Source of the DNA: JAWPMT01 sp965267435
GTDB taxonomy: Bacteria; Bacteroidota; Bacteroidia; Cytophagales; Cyclobacteriaceae
Direction of reading: 5' to 3'
DNA: 64,000 nucleotides
Assembly: GCA_965267435.1 (NCBI GenBank)
Contig: OZ253960.1
Span: forward strand, 6,076,001 to 6,140,000
A program made the position numbers and the translations under genes. Below, piece after piece: positions 60,969 to 64,000 of the stretch (positions within the stretch are counted from its first letter, which is position 1; every line of letters starts with the position of its first letter). The notes below the pieces were generated by a model that did no database searches, was not told where the DNA came from, and was given only the letters and a program-made list of their open reading frames with translations.

Positions 60969-61787
60969 ATGAACTATCAAAATTTCTGCTTCCTCGTTGC
61001 TGCCAGTTTGCTCGTGGCCTGCGCAGCACCCTCGTCATCCAATCAGGAGCCATCCTCCGCTACACCGGCCCAGGAATCTGCGAGTGATGTAGGTGTCGGC
61101 ATTCAGGCCCCTTCTGATGCAGAAGTCTTCTTCGATGGTTCACGCGAAATGCTCGATGATAATTGGACCTATTGGGAAGGCCCCCGTTTCGCAGCTGAAT
61201 TGCCCATCAAGTGGCAGATAGTGGACGATCCTGTGGACGAAGGCACGGCAATGAATGCGAACGATCCAGCTGCGGAAGGTGGTCTCTATGGGGCCGCAGA
61301 CATTGTGACCAAGCAGAAGTTTCGCGATTTCCGGGCGCATGTGGAGTTCCTTATTCAAAATCCCGGAGGCAACAGTGGCGTGTATCTTCAAAATCGATAT
61401 GAAATACAGATCCTCGATGGCGATTCCACGAAGCATGGTATTGGCGCCATCATCAACGAAACGGAGTCACCGTACTTTGCCTACAATGGGGTCGGCAACT
61501 GGAATGCCTACGATGTCACTTTCCGAGCGGCGAGATTTGAAGGAGATTCACTGGTTGAGAAGGCCATGGCTACCGTCTATTTCAATGGACAAAAAGTCCA
61601 TACCAATCAGCGCATCAATCAGGTTTGGGGCGGCCCCAACTCCGGACTCGATGGTGGGAATGACGGAGGCAAAGGTATCACCAATGTCCCTGGAGGGCTT
61701 AAGCTCCAGGCTGAGGGCCACGACGTGCTCTATCGCAATATTTGGATCAGGGAACTCGACCTGACGGAAGCGGATACGGATTTATAG
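60969..61787 (+). CDS. DUF1080 (3-keto-disaccharide hydrolase) lipoprotein
   Basis: A 272-residue lipoprotein (LVAASLLVACA, Cys18). The body is a DUF1080 concanavalin-like fold: 'FFDGSREMLDDNW', FRDFRAHVEFLIQN, GGNSGVYLQNRYEIQILD, GVGNWNAYDVTFRAARFEG and a late LKLQAEGHDVLYRNIWIRE. Members cleave 3-keto-glycosides, which fits with the nearby Tat oxidoreductase and isomerase, although the bestrophin and GNAT genes lie between. A repeat-bearing 216-base gap follows. Confidence 0.9.
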   Translation: MNYQNFCFLVAASLLVACAAPSSSNQEPSSATPAQESASDVGVGIQAPSDAEVFFDGSREMLDDNWTYWEGPRFAAELPIKWQIVDDPVDEGTAMNANDPAAEGGLYGAADIVTKQKFRDFRAHVEFLIQNPGGNSGVYLQNRYEIQILDGDSTKHGIGAIINETESPYFAYNGVGNWNAYDVTFRAARFEGDSLVEKAMATVYFNGQKVHTNQRINQVWGGPNSGLDGGNDGGKGITNVPGGLKLQAEGHDVLYRNIWIRELDLTEADTDL

Positions 61788-61788
61788 G

Positions 61789-61860
61789 AGGTTCCGGGTT
61801 CAAAGTTCCAGGTCAAAGTTTCGACAAAACTCGGAACCCGAAACTCCAAACTCGGGACTC
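61789..61860. repeat. Intergenic inverted-repeat element
   Basis: CGGGTTC (61795-61801) pairs with GAACCCG (61834-61840) with additional flanking matches, followed by repeated AAACTCSG-type units (CGAAACTCC, AAACTCGGGACTC). The central AGTTTCGA at 61817-61824 also occurs inside the repeat near 36.55 kb. It may be a genome-wide dispersed element. Confidence 0.55.
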
Positions 61861-61951
61861 TTCCCAATCAAGGTGCTTCTTGCTCAGGGCCCAATATGTC
61901 GGCCGTGAAATTTCTCTGCCAAAAGCGAAAGCACCACTCGTCACCCTCAAC

Positions 61952-61983
61952 TTTGGCCATCAATCCTGGGATCGTTAGCTTTA
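61952..61983 (+). promoter_or_regulatory. Promoter of the sortilin-like gene
   Basis: TTTG at 61952-61955, exactly 20 bases, then TAGCTTTA at 61976-61983 (one mismatch to TAnnTTTG). It lies 20 bases before the ATG. Confidence 0.6.
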
Positions 61984-62003
61984 AAGGATTGACCACATTA
62001 ACG

Positions 62004-64000
62004 ATGAAAAAACTACTACTTATCCTAATGGTCGCGACCTCCGCGACCGTATTCGCGCAGCGAAAATCGAAGAACACAGAAGAGACAAAATCCCCTCTGG
62101 AGGAGCTGTCTGTGGGTCTTAAGTTTCGCAATGTCGGACCGGCCATCACATCTGGCCGCATCTCAGACTTTGCTGTCAATCCTGACAATCCCAAGGAGTA
62201 CTACGTAGCCGTATCCTCGGGAGGCGTTTGGAAGACTGTCAATGGTGGCACCACCTATCAACCGATTTTCGACAGCCAGGGCAGCTACTCTACGGGTGTC
62301 GTTACCATGGATCCCAACAACCCCAATGTGATCTGGGTAGGTACAGGAGAAAACAACAACCAACGTAGCGTTGCCTATGGCGATGGCGTGTACAAGTCCG
62401 TCGATGGTGGCGCGAGCTGGAAAAAGATGGGACTGAAAGAGTCGGAGCATATCGGCAGCATCGCCGTCGATCCTGAGAACTCCGATCGCATCTATGTGGC
62501 CGCATGTGGTCCGCTTTGGAGCAGCGGCGGCGAGCGAGGGTTGTATGTCTCCAACGATGGGGGTGAGACCTGGACGGCCAAACTGACTGTGGATGAACAC
62601 ACGGGTGTGAACGAGGTCGTCATACATCCGGAGAACCCCAACGTCTTGTACGCAACCACCCATCAGCGCAGACGTCACGTTTTTACCTACATTGGTGGTG
62701 GACCCGGATCCACGATCTACAAAAGCACTGACAAAGGCGAAACATGGACAAAATCAGACAAAGGGCTGCCGTCTCAGGACAAAGGGAAAATAGGCCTGGC
62801 CATTTCACCGGCCAATCCTGAGATCATCTACGCCATTGTCGAAGCGGCGCAGGGTAAGGGCGGCCTATACCGATCTACCAACAGAGGAGCGAGCTGGCAC
62901 AAACAAGGGGGATACTCAACCAGCGGCAACTACTATCAGAAACTTGTGGCCGATCCCGTAAATCCTGACAAACTGTATGCGATGGATACCTGGCTCCACT
63001 TTTCTGTGGATGGCGGCAAGACCTTCAAAGTATTGGGCGAAGACACGAAGCACGTCGACAACCACTGCATGTGGATTGACCCGACGGATACCGATCACTT
63101 CCTCGTTGGTTGTGATGGAGGTATCTACGAATCATGGGACCATGCCAAGACATGGTACTACAAGAAGAACCTCCCCGTCACCCAGTTTTATAAGGTGGCG
63201 GTAGACAACGATGAGCCCTTCTACAACATCTATGGCGGTACCCAGGACAATTTTAGCATGGGAGGTCCGTCGCGAACGACCTCAGCCAATGGCATCCCCA
63301 ATGAGGATTGGTACATGACCCACGGAGGTGATGGCTTTGAGTCGCAGGTGGACCCTTCCAATCCCGATATCGTCTACGCGCAATCGCAGTATGGATTCCT
63401 CGTTCGCTACGACCGTCGCAGCGGGGAAGAGGTAGGCATCAAGCCTCAGCCGGGAGAAGGTGAAGATCAGTTCCGCTGGAACTGGGATGCGCCCCTCCAC
63501 ATCAGTGCGCATAGCCCCACGCGCATTTACTTTTCTGCCAACAAGGTCTTCCGTAGCGATGACCGAGGCAACAGCTGGACCGCCTTGAGCGGCGACCTCA
63601 CGCAGCAGATCAACCGCAATGAGTTGCCGGTCATGGGCCGCGTTTGGGGTGTGGATGCGCTCATGAAAAACCAAAGCACATCTCCCTACGGCACCATTGT
63701 AGCCTTCCACGAATCAGCCTTGAATGAAAACCTGTTGGTAGTCGGCACAGATGACGGTCTCATTCAGATCACGGCCGATGGTGGAGGCAATTGGAACAAT
63801 GTCGCCAGTATTTCCGGTGCCCCCAGCAGATCCTACGTCAACGCGGTCTTGACCTCTCAGCACAACGAGCAGGTCATCTATGCCGCCTTCAACCACCACA
63901 AGTACGGTGATTTCAAGCCCTATCTCTTCAAGTCTTCGGACCAGGGACAGTCCTGGACCAGTATTGCTGCCAATCTCCCGGAGCGGGGATCAGTTTACGC
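62004..64000 (+). CDS. VPS10/sortilin-like beta-propeller protein, 3' end outside window
   Basis: At least 665 residues, still open at the window edge. Signal peptide MKKLLLILMVATSATVFAQ. Then repeated BNR/Asp-box blades: SSGGVWKTVNGGTTY, YGDGVYKSVDGGASWKKM, GLYVSNDGGETWTAKL, STIYKSTDKGETWTKS, GLYRSTNRGASWHKQ, KVFRSDDRGNSWTAL. The opening 'LKFRNVGPAITSGRISDFAVNPDNP' is typical of the long (about 1000-residue) Bacteroidota glycosyl-hydrolase/VPS10 proteins. It is secreted, with possible polymer-binding or degrading roles, and no catalytic residue is assigned. Confidence 0.88.
   Translation, partial: MKKLLLILMVATSATVFAQRKSKNTEETKSPLEELSVGLKFRNVGPAITSGRISDFAVNPDNPKEYYVAVSSGGVWKTVNGGTTYQPIFDSQGSYSTGVVTMDPNNPNVIWVGTGENNNQRSVAYGDGVYKSVDGGASWKKMGLKESEHIGSIAVDPENSDRIYVAACGPLWSSGGERGLYVSNDGGETWTAKLTVDEHTGVNEVVIHPENPNVLYATTHQRRRHVFTYIGGGPGSTIYKSTDKGETWTKSDKGLPSQDKGKIGLAISPANPEIIYAIVEAAQGKGGLYRSTNRGASWHKQGGYSTSGNYYQKLVADPVNPDKLYAMDTWLHFSVDGGKTFKVLGEDTKHVDNHCMWIDPTDTDHFLVGCDGGIYESWDHAKTWYYKKNLPVTQFYKVAVDNDEPFYNIYGGTQDNFSMGGPSRTTSANGIPNEDWYMTHGGDGFESQVDPSNPDIVYAQSQYGFLVRYDRRSGEEVGIKPQPGEGEDQFRWNWDAPLHISAHSPTRIYFSANKVFRSDDRGNSWTALSGDLTQQINRNELPVMGRVWGVDALMKNQSTSPYGTIVAFHESALNENLLVVGTDDGLIQITADGGGNWNNVASISGAPSRSYVNAVLTSQHNEQVIYAAFNHHKYGDFKPYLFKSSDQGQSWTSIAANLPERGSVY

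Overview
The window looks like chromosome from a Bacteroidota bacterium, most likely Cytophagia-like. The evidence is a membrane-anchored LytTR regulator, TPR lipoproteins, Tat-exported Gfo/Idh and isomerase proteins, large MacB/FtsX permeases, a VPS10/sortilin-like beta-propeller, a clade II (Sec-type) nosZ cluster, frequent TTG starts, and promoters of the Bacteroidota type (TTTG, about 20 nt, TAnnTTTG). Base composition is about half GC by eye. No tRNA, rRNA, CRISPR array, IS element or phage gene was seen.

Layout. 0-8 kb is envelope genes: an AsmA-like protein, an outer-membrane barrel, two tandem MscS channels and three tandem paralogous outer-membrane barrels. 7.9-12.9 kb is a group 3 (sulfhydrogenase/3b-like) NiFe hydrogenase operon with overlapping genes: beta Fe-S subunit, stand-alone cyclic-nucleotide-binding protein, gamma flavin subunit, small and large hydrogenase subunits, and the maturation protease. 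Pyruvate phosphate dikinase follows. 16-24 kb holds a LytTR regulator, secreted or lipid-anchored proteins and two alpha/beta hydrolases. 24.4-31.8 kb is a nitrous-oxide reduction cluster: Rrf2 regulator, cytochrome c, fasciclin lipoprotein, NosZ, an unknown four-helix membrane protein, NosL, NosD, NosF and NosY. 32-38 kb has a methyltransferase, an NAD-binding epimerase-like protein, a beta-helix lipoprotein, a membrane adenylate cyclase and an XRE regulator. 38-42.4 kb has a histidine kinase, a 55-residue lipoprotein and a TPR lipoprotein on the minus strand, divergent from an AraC regulator. 42.5-46 kb has an amidohydrolase with a membrane domain inside its barrel and a frameshifted amidase. 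46-56 kb is four tandem 820-833 aa ABC permeases separated by three 34-nt spacers, with no ATPase gene. 56-64 kb has a Tat oxidoreductase and isomerase pair, a GNAT enzyme, a bestrophin, a DUF1080 lipoprotein and the start of a sortilin-like protein that runs off the window.

Functionally, the hydrogenase (H2 with NAD(P)H) and the N2O reductase suggest a facultative aerobe that handles excess reductant and uses N2O as an electron acceptor. The Rrf2 regulator probably senses NO or redox state through three cysteines. A repeated site, GGATA-N6-TCCGAAA, overlaps its own promoter and recurs in front of the cytochrome c gene, so it is a candidate operator. The most unusual items are the membrane-inserted amidohydrolase, the ATPase-less permease array, the apparently split TPR/histidine-kinase sensor, and the propeller-toroid fusion protein.
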